Numbered from the stretch's first letter, positions 10,396-21,784 are shown. The stretch is 41,896 nt of DNA from Gnetum montanum (GCA_015680685.1 MNCI01008651.1:1467151-1509046), one strand, 5' to 3'. A program made the numbers and translations. Notes: generated by a model not told the origin, from the sequence alone.

Positions 10396-12860
10396 ATGTC
10401 TTCTTCTTTGCACAAAATCACTTCACCACCTAGGACTAACACAAGAAGCAATCAGCGACAAGATACAGAAGACATTGATCCTTCAATTCCTTAACAATTT
10501 CTTGTGTTATATATTCATCCTGATGAATATGTACCCAACTTCACCTTTATTCTTCACCAATATGAATAGCTGTGTTGGTGTGACTTGGAAGGTAACATAG
10601 TGTTACCTCCTAACCGTTCAATTCCAAGTATGCTTCTTTGTGCTCTCACACGAATAGGCATGCAACACTTACATGTAGAGTATGTTGTGCAAGACTATGA
10701 TTCAAGAGACTATCATCCCACGGAGGCACAACGTCAAAGGGATTTACAATAAAAGAGACACCATAAGTCCTTGAAGGGAAAATGGTCCAAGGATGCCCTC
10801 CATGTTTTAAGAGAAATTGAGGGTGATGAACCTACCTCAGGTAGTCGCCCACATAACAATGTTCCTCCCCCTGACTTTGGCCAAGGGGTTGTGTATCAAA
10901 ACCTCCATTATACCGTTCACAACCTAGGTGCTGATACCAATGGACACAAAGTGTTCAAAAAAGGAACAAGGACACATGACAAAGGTGGTCATTCTCATCA
11001 CAATCACGATCGAAATAGAGACCACTGAAGAGAAGGTAGTAGACACCATCATGGTGGTGGTTCTCCTTCTTCTTCTTCTTCATCGTCTCCTTCATCGTCT
11101 CCTTCAGTGTCTAAATGTAGCCATAGAGAAATAGATCATGAGGATAAGGAAAAGCAAGGTGGAAGTCATAGATAAAAAAACCAATACAAAGGACGAAGGC
11201 ACTCTAGGGAATCACACCATAGAAGAAGGAAGAGTAGGGAACCATGTAGGTGCCATAGACACCACAAACGAGATGATCATGATGAATCCCTACTCACTAC
11301 CCGAATCATGCTGACATAACTGAGGCCGTGAGAGTTCCAAAAAGGCACCAAAAAGATAGTAGGATCAAGAGTTAGACATGAATAACATTCCACGATTTGA
11401 AGGGGGATATAATGCTGAATCTCAAAATCACTTACAAGCATTTCATGATGAGTGTGCCTTGTAAAACATAGAAAATGAGTGGCAAAAACTTAAGTTGTTT
11501 CCATGGACACTAATAAAAGAAGTTGAAAGCTGGTACCAGTCCTTAGAACCAAAATCCATTTGTAGGTGGAGTACTATGTTAGAATTATTCAGTGATAAGT
11601 ACCAAACGTACTCCCGAGTGTCTAACCTACAAAAGCAAATCCAAGGATGGAAAAAAGAAAGTCATGAACGCTTGGATGTTTCCATGAGCTGCTATTATGT
11701 ACTACTACATCATTGTCTTGGCCATGGTTATTCACAGTAGGATTAGCTGTGCCATCTTGTAGATGGACATAGGCATGAAATGAGAAGAACCCTTGGGACT
11801 TATGCTTAAGGAAGGTTATCTGAGCTTAGGTCCCATCAAATTCACAGACTACTGGATCAAGTTGCTAAGAAAGAAGGTGAGCTACGAAAGAGAGAGTGGG
11901 CGGAAGAATATAACTGAGATCCTTCCCTCCGAAAGAAGGGAGTAAGATTTTTTGAGGATGAGGACGAGTCACAACTCGAAGAGATGGTGAATAGGAAAAC
12001 CTTGCCTATCCAAAAGTTAGAATTAAAAGTATCGAAAAAGGTAGACCAAATGTGGGATTCCCTAGATAGTAGGTTTTAAACTGTTCTCAAAGTAGTAGAG
12101 GAGTCTAGAGAGCGAGGTAGTGATTGTGACAAAAGAAAAAAGAGAGAAGCAGAAAATGCACATAACAAGGGCAAGGGTAAAGTTGCTATTATTGAGGAGG
12201 TTGTGGACTCAGATACAGACGATGATAGTGGATGTGAGATATGTCAATATGACCATCCTAAGGGATGCTGCCCTATGATCTCACACCTGCAGGAGTCGGG
12301 GGTGTATGCACTTAATCCATGTTTAAACAAATAGTAAACATCCCAATAGTTACCTTATCCCCAAGGTAACCCAAGGCAGTTCCACCAACCTTTAACATAT
12401 TATCCAAGTGGAACTCCACCACAACCAATTGAGCAACATCAATAGTGGCAACACCCACAATCATGGGGAGTACCACCACCAAGGCAAGAATATCCTTATT
12501 GGCAACCTAACCCATATGGATACTACGTGGAACATCCAATCTATCCATGTGACTCTATTGGTCATGTTACTCCCCAATATCACTACCAAGCTCATGAGTA
12601 CTATAGGACTCCCTCTCCTAGGGATGATATTTCACAAGTGTACTATCCTTCCAATCCGGTCACATCTCTCCCACCAATAGCTCCATTACCACCTACTCCA
12701 GCAATGCAAGATGAACTCCCAGCTCAACCACATCAATGTAATGCCACAAGGGTTGTTAATCCTCAACCTACTATTGGTTCTGACAACCGTATGAAGAAAA
12801 TACCTTTCTTCAAATCCAATAGTCCAACCAAGCCTTTGCAACCCCAAGTGGCTCAGTCTT
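10396..12860 (+). pseudogene. Element A: Gag
   Basis: Starts at ATG 10,396, matching the start of B's gag (38,902), with the shared opening M-S-S-S. A histidine and serine rich region follows (10.95-11.3 kb). The capsid core lies at about 11.47-11.9 kb, with W-T-L-I-K-E-V-E-S-W-Y and T-Y-S-R-V-S-N-L blocks typical of Athila Gag. A C-E-I-C...H...C zinc-finger-like motif is at 12,233 and a proline, glutamine and tyrosine rich tail at 12.35-12.8 kb. Numerous stops interrupt it, including an amber at 10,567 that is also present in B. Frame 1 changes to frame 2 between about 11.3 and 11.5 kb, marking an indel. Confidence 0.8.
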
Positions 12861-12869
12861 TGGACGTCT

Positions 12870-13426
12870 CCGTATCAACTAAATCTTTAGAGCCCACTTC
12901 TAACCTAACACTACATTCAACACATATGGTCATGTTAACACATGCCGTTACTGATTGGATCAAAGTTGGCCACCTTCCCAGGAAATTCTCTAATCCTCGA
13001 AGTCCCCTAATATATCTACAAATCACTAGGAATGAGTCATGCAAAGCTCTTTTGAATTCAGGTTCCGGTATCAACCTAATATCCCAAGAAATGTACAAGG
13101 CCTAGACCCTGCCTCCATTAAAAAAGAGCAACATCCGTTTAGAGTTGGCTAGCTAGTCCATCACTATTCCCTTGAGATTAGTGGAGGACATTGTTACCAT
13201 TGTTTGTGGATGGTTATATCCAGCAAACTTCCTAGTGATTTAAGTGAACAATAGTAAGGGGGATTTCCCAATCATAATGGGAAGGGCATGGCTAAGCACT
13301 ATCGATGCACACCTAGGAATCCATGATCTTTCCCTAGAAATATCTAAGAAAAATACTTTTGAAAAGATCAAGAAGAAGAAGGTTCTATGCATCGCATACA
13401 GTGACATAGGGTATAATTTCCTGTAG
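12870..13426 (+). pseudogene. Element A: aspartic protease
   Basis: Continues in the gag frame. Blocks: V-T-D-W-I-K-V-G-H-L-P-R-K, the flap-side L-I-Y-L-Q-I-T, the active-site region A-L-L-N-S-G-S (Asn codon at 13,055), and I-I-M-G-R-A-W-L-S. The usual catalytic Asp is Asn here, and also in element B. Three stops interrupt it. Its closest relative in the window is B's protease at 19,113-19,655. Confidence 0.8.
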
Positions 13427-13960
13427 AGATCATGGGTTGTGCAATGTTTAACATTGCCTGCATGCAATCAGTGTGCACAAATGATCAATATACAAAGGTG
13501 CCTGTATGCAGGAGCCGCACGACAAGAAGACACCTAGTGGCTGATAGATGATCAAGAAAGTAGCTCACATATATGCATGGAACTAACTGAGGGTTTGACT
13601 TGCGCTTACATAGATAGCATAGATGCATTAGAGAGAGGCCATCGCCAACTTCCCAGTCCTAACTTAGAAAACATCAACTCAAGAAAGTTGGAAATTCCTA
13701 AGAAATTTAAATAAGAGCCCCTAGAGCTAAAACCATTTCCTGCCGGTATGGAATACATGTTCCTTAAGAATGAAAAATCAGTAATCATCAACACAAAACT
13801 TATTCCGCAACAAAAAGAAAGTCTACTAAAGATAATAAACAAGTGGTCAAAAGCCTTCACCTAGTCATATCCGGAATTAACTAGAATAGATCCTAGGATA
13901 TGCTAGCATAGGATTTACACTAACTTCTCCATGAAGCCTTGAAAATAACCACAGAGACTA

Positions 13961-15190
13961 TTGAACCCAAAGTTGAAGCAAGTAGTAAAAGAAGAAATCA
14001 AACAGCTTCTAAAGTCTAGGTTCATATACCCCATTGTTGATAGTAAATGGGTTAGCCCCTTAGTAATCATACCTCAAAAGAGAGGCAAATGGAGGGTGTG
14101 TATAGATTTTAGGCTACTAAACATGACAACATTCAAGGATCACTTTCCATTTCCATTTGTTAACCAAGTCTTAGAAACAATCGCAGGGCATCGCTATTAT
14201 AGTTTTTTGGATGGATATAGCGAATACAACCAAATATAAATAGCCTGAAAAGGCCAAGATAAAACTATGTTCACTAGTCCTTTGGGAAAGTTTTCATACA
14301 AAAAAATGCCATTTGGCTTGTGTAATGCCCCTGCAAAATTTCAATGCTTAGTTCTAAGCATATTCCAACAGCAAATAGGAAATGATGTGGAAGTCTTTAT
14401 GGATGACTTCTCCACTTACAGAGCAAGCTTTGATCAAGCCTTGGACTAGTTAGAGCAAGTGCTAAAAAGATGTGTAGAAACTAATTTGAGGCTCAACTGG
14501 AAAAAAATCCATTTTATAGTCCAAGAAGGCGTGGTACTTGGGCATAAAATCTCACATGCAGGAATACAGGTAGACCTGTAGAAAATCAAAGCCATCCAAG
14601 GAATTACCTGTCAACTAGAAACTATAAAAGACATTCAGTCATTCCTTGGACACACTGGCTACTATAGGAGATTCATAGAGAACTTTTCAAAGATTACCAA
14701 ACCATTGGTAGAGTTAACGAAAAAGGAAATACCCTTCGAGTGGACCAAGGAATGTGAACTAGCTTTCCAAACTCTAAAACAAAATCTTGTAGAAACACCC
14801 ATTCTACAAGCTCCTGATTGGTCCAAACCATTCCATGTCATGACTAATGCATCCAACTATGCCTTAGGAGCTGTACTTACACAGTTAGATGACTAGAAAC
14901 ATCCTTATTATATCCACTAGTGCACAACTTAACTACACTACTACAAAAAAGAATTAATGGTTGTAGTGTTTGCACTAGAAAAATTTAGAGACTATGTATT
15001 GGAGTACAAAGTATTCATACACACATATCATAGTGCAATCCGGTTCCTCATGAATAAGCCAATGGTAAGCTCCCATATTATATGATGGTTGGTAATCCTA
15101 AAAGAGTTTGATTTAACAATGATCAATCGTAAAGGCACTGAGAATGTAGTTTCTGATCATTTATCTCGATTGCACTGGGAAAACAAGGAG
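13961..15190 (+). pseudogene. Element A: reverse transcriptase and RNase H
   Basis: RT blocks in order: W-V-S-P-L-V-I-I-P-Q-K, V-C-I-D-F-R-L-L-N, Y-S-F-L-D-G-Y, K-M-P-F-G-L-C-N-A-P, and the palm motif V-F-M-D-D-F-S, which is intact. The RNase H follows from about 14,820 with T-N-A-S where the family has an Asp, so its first catalytic residue is changed. H-L-S-R near 15,160 closes the domain. At least six in-frame stops are present. The wording F-M-D-D-F-S and C-N-A-P is characteristic of Athila elements. Confidence 0.88.
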
Positions 15191-15349
15191 GATGAGTATC
15201 CAATTTTCAATCATTTCCTTGATGAGTTCCTCTTTGTCGGTGTAGTGAATAACCAATCATCCATAGAGACAAATTGGTACAATAGCATTCTTACCTATCT
15301 CCTTACCCAAAAAACATCACAAGAGCTAGACCTTAAGAAGAAACAATAG

Positions 15350-16055
15350 TTTCTTAATAGAGCCAAGTACTTTATGGAGATCAATGGAAAACTTTACAAA
15401 GTATGTCCTGATGGCTTGGTTCGATGGTGTGTTCTTGATAGAGATCAACTAAGAGTTCTCCAAGATGCTCATGAGGGCCATTGTGGCGGTCATTATGCTG
15501 GGAGATGAATAGTCATCAAGATCCTACTTGCAGGATATTATTGGCCTACCTTTTTTTGGGACACCCATCAATTTGTCCAATCTTGTGAGTGCTGTCAACA
15601 TGATGGGGGAATGAATGCTAGAATGGAGGGTCTGCAACAATGGATTCAACCTTTAGAACCCTTTGACATTTGGGGAATTGATTTCATGGGGCCCATTACA
15701 CCAATGTCCAATGGAAAAGCTTACATCATAGTTTCCATAGAATACTTAACAAAATGGGCTGAAGTAGCTTCCATTAAAGATTGCACATCATCTACAGCTA
15801 CACAATTTGTTCAAAAAAAAAATCATCAATAGGTTTGGTATGCTGCGTGCACTTATCTCAGACAATGGAACACAGTTAATAGGTGCAAATTTTCATAAGT
15901 TAATGCAACGCTTAGGGGTTGAGCACAAATTCACTACACCATACCACCCCCAAGCAAACGGTCAAGCTAAAGTCACCAACAGGGAGGTTACTAAGATATT
16001 GACTAGAACCATTAGTAAGTATAGGCGAGACTAGAGCACTAAATTGAATGATGCT
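15350..16055 (+). pseudogene. Element A: integrase, N-terminal part before insertion B
   Basis: The zinc-binding module is seen as H-E-G-H-C-G-G-H with C-E-C-C-Q about 35 residues later (15,470-15,600). The catalytic core follows with G-I-D-F-M-G-P and S-D-N-G-T-Q. A frameshift occurs in an A-rich run near 15,815. The third catalytic residue of the DDE triad reads Lys (AAA at 15,969) in N-G-Q-A-K-V-T-N. The frame stops at 16,032 and the DNA is interrupted at 16,055 by element B. The missing C-terminus resumes at 39,776. Confidence 0.85.
16051..16055. other. Left target-site duplication of element B (ATGCT)
   Basis: ATGCT immediately precedes the TG of B's LTR and is repeated at 39,776-39,780 directly after its CA end. 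Removing one copy with B rejoins A's integrase frame. Confidence 0.92.
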
Positions 16056-16877
16056 TGATGAGTGGTGAGATACCCCTACACTCAACCATATGAATACGAG
16101 TGTAGCATGCACGATCCGGTCAAACTCTACAAACTAAGTGCCTACACACCTTATGGAACACTTAAGGTTAATTATTTTTTGTCTTCCCAACTTACTTGTA
16201 TTTTTCATGGTAGTATGGTTAAGTAAGTCTGAGGTATGTGATTTTTATATCTTTTTTGTTTTATCTCCTATGCTAACAAGGTGAAGGGTTGAGAAACTAA
16301 TCATTAACTTTAACTAACTAAGTCTAAATTAGCCTAGCATCAGCATCCATTCCCACTTACCGTACACACCCTGAACTGATGCAACCGTGGTTACCAAATG
16401 CTAGTCATTGTTGGGATCACCATGCGTAACGCATGTGCTCGAAGCGGTCGTACTGAGGCACTTAACTAGGAGAGAAGGGGTGAGAAAGATTTAACTAATA
16501 AAGCATGTAAATGATAAACAATAAATAACATTAAATAAATTCCTAATTAGGCTATTCCATGCACTGCAAGGTTTATCTGAAAAGCTCATCTTTATTGCCA
16601 TACACAAACATTTGTTCAGGTACAATGTCTGCTCGAATAAAGATCCGTTCACTTTGGGACTTCTATTGCGGGCACATGAAAAATATTCCATCTCTGGAGT
16701 GATCAATCTACTAGAGTTTCACTATGATCTAAGCCTAGGATGAGGAAACAAGGGAGAGCCACCTCTTATTTATAGATATGGTGGTGCACTGCGATATCGC
16801 GTATGCGATATTGCGGGGGATGACACGATATCGCGAGGGATGCGATATCACGGCCCATGCGATATCGCATCCCATCA
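16056..16877 (-). repeat. Element B: 3' LTR
   Basis: Begins TGATGAG and ends CCCATCA on the plus strand. TATA box (minus) at 16,767-16,774. The U3, 16,780-16,877, carries four intact GATATC-centred motifs and one GATATT variant. The polypurine tract (GGGGGTA on the minus strand) abuts at 16,878. It is about 35 bases longer than its partner at 38,989, mainly because of extra palindrome copies. Confidence 0.9.
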
Positions 16878-19112
16878 TACCCCCATGACTGAATGAAAAC
16901 TCATCCTCAACTTCCTTACAATAATATTGGGAAGGTATGGGATTATTGACTCAAATGGATCTAATGGGATGACATGTGAACGGATCATCACTACAAGACA
17001 CAACAACTGGTGTACATGACAACAAAGGTGAACACCTTATTACATTGACATCAGGCCTCATTTGGCAGCTGAGAAAGAGAGAGAGAAAGAATTTTTGCTG
17101 CTGCCAATGCCAAGATTGTACCTTTCATTGTCCATCCGTAAGCACGCCATCGATCTTGCTCCTTGCATAGCTGCTTCAGCACTGCTCCATTCCAAGTGTT
17201 TTCTCCCTATCCACTCCATTGTTGCATGATTTCCATCTGTACACACAACACAGTCTTATATTAGCAAGGGTAAATGAATCATCATGTAATTGATACCTTG
17301 ATTTGGTGTAAGTCCATTGGCTAGGTTTTCGTATGGCTGATACGGATCTGGAGAAAAAATCAGGGCTAGGAGAAAATCGAAGAAATCGGGCCCCGTACCC
17401 GCATGACTAATCACAAACCTCCGGTAGTGATAGAATGGAGAAAGAATAAGAACAAGAAGATGGAGAAAAAGAGAAAACTATGACATCAGTGAAGTGGATG
17501 TTAAGATGGAAATGAACAAATAAAATTAATTGCAAAATGTTAGGGGAAAGAAGTTAATTGGTGCACCAAATAGGAATGCCAATGGATCCTCCCCAAAGTA
17601 GGCTCATGCCCTTAATGCCCTGACAAACCTACATTCAAAGAGTCCGTAGGCTCTAGGAATTTCATTTGGAATAAGAGTTAAAGTCTTAACCACAAGAATT
17701 TACCTAAAAGAAAACAATGTATCAACCAAAATATATACTAATGATACAACTGGAACTGAGGTGAATAATGGAGAGAAGGATGAAGAGAAGAGAATGGAAT
17801 GGAATCTCAAGAATAAGGTGGTGTACAGCCCCTTGTGTGTTTCATGATTAATGTGGCTTAGCAAATCTCATTCCAACTCCGACCTCAAACCAACCACGTC
17901 CAGTGACTTCGCATCAACGCACTTGGCCAAACCATCCCCTTGAATAACAAGAATGTATCTCCAAAGAGCCATCACCATTCTGAAGAAACAAATGAGGAAA
18001 GAATGGGAAGTGAGAAGGGCCTTAGTTAGAGGGAACACTTTTGGTTCCATAACTAGTGCTTGTAGCCCAAGGGATTATTTTATCTAAGGGGTGTACTTTG
18101 AATTCTCACTCTTTTTATGTATTTATGCATGAGAACCACACCATGCAAAGACTGCTTTATTTTTATTGGCTCAGCTTCCCGATGATTGGGTAACATCAGA
18201 ACAGTGAGAAAACTCCCAAAGAAAACATCCAAGCACCCAAGAGAATGGCCAACACAAATGCATCAAGTTCCCTTGAAGTCACACCATTTCAAGCCTTGAG
18301 TCCTTATACATTTCCAAGCCAAGAGAGACCATAGAAACTGTGGATGAATGGATGAAGTGGACTCATTCCCTGCCATATCAAAAGAACATACCTTAGTATC
18401 AACATGATAACTTCAAGGTAAAAACCAAACATTAGCAACCAATGGAAAATAGTTCATACCATCATGAAGAACACTTATTGGGTGACAAACTTACATGGTG
18501 GATAACACACACACAGACACATACAAAAAATGGAAAAGTATAACGATGTTGTAAAATAAAAACAAGAAAAGTTAAAGAAATTTGTAAAACAAAAACTTGT
18601 AAAACAAAAAATGTGTAAAAAAAACGTGTAAAACAAAAACGTGTAAGACAAAAATGTGTAAAAAAAAAATGTGTAAAACAAAAACGTGTAAAAAAAAAAT
18701 TTGTAAAACAAAAACTTGTAAAAAAAATGTGTAAAAAAAAACTTGTAAAATAAAAACTTAAAATAACTGAGGGCCTTCAAGGATCAGCATAGGTGGCTAT
18801 CTCCCCCATGACTAAATTGCAAGGGAGAGATCCAAAATAAAGAGCATCTATTTGAATTTCGTAAAAGTGCCCAACTTCTCCCCATTCATGTTTTTAGGTT
18901 AAGGGGTGGAATTTGGTGATGCTCATACTCCAATGTATCTATGCCTTCGTTGTTAGCATGAGTTGTTCCCCCAGTTTGATCCATGCATATTAGGTTGCTC
19001 TTTAGCTAGCTGTCAACCACGGGGTGTCCACTACTAGTGTGGTTGCTACATACAAACACTTTTGAATTTTTGTTTCTTGGGCACACTAATTACATGGAAG
19101 AGATGCTAAGCA
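16878..19112 (-). other. Element B: 3' region with pol deletion junction
   Basis: From 19,112 to about 18,850 it aligns with A's sequence just after protease (13,430-13,717). From about 18,840 it aligns with A's 3' region (from about 40,280). The junction near 18,845 therefore marks loss of RT, RNase H and integrase. The rest is non-coding and holds the array at 18,550-18,765. The last 400 bases before the polypurine tract have no counterpart in A within this window. A 62-codon minus-strand open stretch near 17,246-17,058 is not recognised. Confidence 0.75.
18550..18765 (-). repeat. Tandem array of about 16 bases in element B 3' region
   Basis: About 13 imperfect copies of GTGTAAAACAAAAAC (plus strand). 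It produces an artificial phenylalanine and tyrosine rich open frame. The equivalent in A (40,378-40,480) has about five copies. Confidence 0.85.
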
Positions 19113-19655
19113 TTATTCCATGTCATTACCATCTATGTCACTGTATGTGATGCATGGAACTCTCCTCTTCTCGATCTTTCTGTAAATGTTTATCTTAGAT
19201 ATCTCCAAGAAAAGATCGTAGATCCTTAGGTATGTGTCTACTGTACTTAGCCATGGCCTTCCCATTATAATTGGGAAGTCCCCTTCATTGTTGTTAACTT
19301 CAATCACTAGGAAATCGGCTAGGTATGACCAACCACACACAGTGGTAACTATGTCCTCCACCAATCCCAAGGAAATGGTGATGGACTGGTTAGCCAGCTC
19401 TAGTTGAATGTTGCTCTTCTTAAGTTGGGGCAGGTTCCAGGCTTGATACATTTCTTGTGATATTAAGTCCAATCTGGAGCCTGAGTTAAGAAGAGCCCTA
19501 TGTGGTTTGTTCCTGGTGATTTGTAAATAGATTAAGAGACTCCCAGGGTCAGATAGTTTCCTGGGAAGGTGGCCTACCTTGATCCAGTCGGTTATAGTAT
19601 GTGTTAACATAACTGTATGTGTGACGCTCTGTTGTTGGACTGAAGGATGCTCCAA
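19113..19655 (-). pseudogene. Element B: aspartic protease
   Basis: 180 open codons that match A's protease block for block: T-D-W-I-K-V-G-H-L-P-R-K, L-I-Y-L-Q-I-T, A-L-L-N-S-G-S, and I-I-M-G-R-P-W-L-S. The active-site Asp is replaced by Asn, as in A. The frame ends at a normal-looking stop (19,113). The region downstream aligns with A only to about 13,717 of A. No RT follows. Confidence 0.85.
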
Positions 19656-20091
19656 AGTTTTATTTGTCTAAGGAGCGTACATAGACTCAACCGCTTATTG
19701 TGAGAGCTTGTCTAGGATTTTGGTTATGAAGAAAGGTCTTCTCTTTTTACAGTTGTTAGAACTAGTAGCGGGTTGAATATTTACAGCTCTCATAGAATTA
19801 TGTTGTTGCGGTTGAGTGGGGAGTTCCCCTTGCAGTATTGGAGTAGGTTGTATGGGAACTATAGGTGGAATAGGTGCAGATGGAGTTGGAGGATGGGATG
19901 AATGTGGAATGTCTCTTGGAGGAGAAGGAGTCCTCCTAAAGTACTCCCAAACTTGGTAGTGATGTTGGGAAGTTGTGTGACCCATACATTCACTTGGAGA
20001 AACTAGTTGTTGTACATAATAGCCATAAGGATCAGGTTTCCAGTAAGGATATTTTTGTCTCGACGGTGGCATCCCTCATGACTGTGGGTAT
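19656..20091 (-). pseudogene. Element B: Gag C-terminal tail (left of element C)
   Basis: The proline, tyrosine and glutamine rich tail of Gag (20,072-19,695), with Y-P-Y-W-K-P-D-P-Y-G-Y-Y near its start, matches A at 12,490-12,800. C's left target duplication lies at 20,087-20,091. A stop near 19,695 and another near 19,660 separate it from the protease. Confidence 0.8.
20087..20091. other. Left target-site duplication of element C (GGTAT)
   Basis: Partner of GGTAC at 36,919-36,923, with one C-to-T change. Joining the flanks through one copy restores alignment to A's gag near 12,455. Confidence 0.8.
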
Positions 20092-20592
20092 TGAAACACC
20101 GTAAAAATTGTGAATCGGCCTCAGGTGAAGATTCACGATTCAGGCAAGCGTACATATCAGAGTTCCAGAAGATAGAACAAGGCGAGACGACGCTTGGCAT
20201 CAAATCTCCTACTTCCTTACAGATCCCGAATTTTACTATATTTTCTATTTTTACGCTACATTACACAATATTACGTGATGACGCTTAGCGTAAAACGTGC
20301 AACAGATCAACTCTTCTTTTTTACAGACTGATCATTTTACGCTAGTTTCTCTACACAGTGTACATCCACGTAATTTGTCATCAATTTGGTCATTTTATGC
20401 TTCGGCGTCTGCGTAATTTGGCATCAATTTGTTAATTTGCACAGACAGATCGGCTCCGCTACGTAAATGAGCGTAAAATAGCTTCATGCATCATTCTCAT
20501 GCTTTGTTACGCTCCGCCACGCAACGCAGCGTAAACAAATGTGATACAGCATAAAGCTGATCAAAGCAGTTACGCATTTGTTATCCACACGC

Positions 20593-20616
20593 GCAATACG
20601 CTGATGAGCGTATTGC
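20593..20616. repeat. Perfect inverted repeat in C 5' LTR U3
   Basis: Arms GCAATACGCT and AGCGTATTGC around a GATG loop. Preserved unchanged in the 3' LTR (35,970-35,993) although flanking bases differ. Confidence 0.85.
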
Positions 20617-20762
20617 ACGTAATCATGAAGCAGCTTCGGCAAAGCGCAAAAAGCGTATGTTGCCATTTGACGTGACGGAGTCAGTTAGTCAAGTCAACGT
20701 TATCAGGGAAATTCGGGATACATGTCATCAGGGTTGTGTATTTTTCACAAGACGTCCCAGCC

Positions 20763-20769
20763 TATAAAT
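20763..20769 (+). promoter_or_regulatory. Element C LTR TATA box
   Basis: CCTATAAATACTCC, conserved in both LTRs, with a GACGTCCC element 10 bases upstream. This is a convincing core promoter for the element's genomic RNA. Confidence 0.65.
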
Positions 20770-21548
20770 ACTCCAGTTGACAAAGATACGAAGGTTGGAA
20801 AATCAAAGAGGCAAGGGCATTTTCTAAGAATTTGAGTAGTTATCATCTCTGAGCAAAAGCAAGAGACAGTCTTCAAGCATCGGCAGCAGGAGTGATCATT
20901 TTCTTTTGGCAAAAAAATATAGCTTCCTCATCGGGGATCTTTGGCAGTCCTGAGCAGAGCCTACCCAAAACAGAGGAGATAGATCAGAGATCCGGAGATC
21001 ATCTAGTGAGGTTGACAAGATCTATTAATCAGACGCAGTTGGTTGATAGGTGTTCGAGCTTGACCTTCCTTGTACTCCACCTGTGATTTCCGAGGTAGAC
21101 TAAGCTCCATTCTGCATCCTTTGTAAGAAAATTTTCCTTGTTATTTTGTGTATGTTTTGCACAAGGTAATCGGAATCTTCTTATTGTAACTTTGTGTACG
21201 AAATACTTAAACTTCTTCTTTGGGTCAAAGTCTGGATCCTGAAATCACGTACCTCGCTGAATCTGATTCGCATTTGCCGCGTTAACGTTATCATTGTTGT
21301 TGCAACTTTATCTACATAGTTTTCTCTCCTTTTACTATTTATCGAACCAAATCACTCCATGAAATATTTATAATCTTAAACCGATTTTACTGATTTAGTA
21401 AGTCCCTGTCTGATCAACAAGACCATTCAGGGCACCGCGGATTCATTTTTCTAGCATAGCCCTCGCACGGATCCGTGGTCAAGATTGTGTACACAGAATT
21501 TTGTTTGGCATTTTCCAGCTGCAGACATTTTCCGTCATTACAATTTTC

Positions 21549-21567
21549 TGGCGCTAGAAGGAGGGCC
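21549..21567 (+). other. Element C: primer binding site
   Basis: TGGCGCTAGAAGGAGGGCC, six bases inside the LTR end. It is shared with element D (18 of 19 bases). The tRNA partner is not identified here. Confidence 0.75.
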
Positions 21568-21784
21568 AAGGCTCCCATCCATATTTTTTGGGTAGCCCTG
21601 TTAGCGATCCATACCCTAAACCATAGACGTAATACCTCTAGGGAAGTTTACGGCAAATCACGTGGTGTAGATCGGTCATAGGAACGATTCCTTTGGAATC
21701 CTATAGGGTAGAAAGCCTATTCGCGATCTTGTTGCTAGCCATATTTTAGATCCAGTCATCAGTCATCGTTAATCTCCTTGATCA

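Larger units (their letters stand above)
20092..21542 (+). repeat. Element C: 5' LTR
   Basis: 1451 bases, TGAAACACC... to ...CATTACA. TATAAAT box at 20,763-20,769, so U3 is about 670 bases and R-U5 about 770. U3 is rich in TTACGC/GCGTAA and contains a hairpin at 20,593-20,616. A segment near 20,405-20,455 is absent from the 3' LTR and partly duplicates the preceding GTAATTTG...CATCAATTTG block. Confidence 0.93.

Noticed and set aside
18475-18780. 101-codon minus-strand frame rich in Phe and Tyr
   Set aside because: It is translated from the 16-base TTTTACAC-type array; length and composition follow from the repeat.
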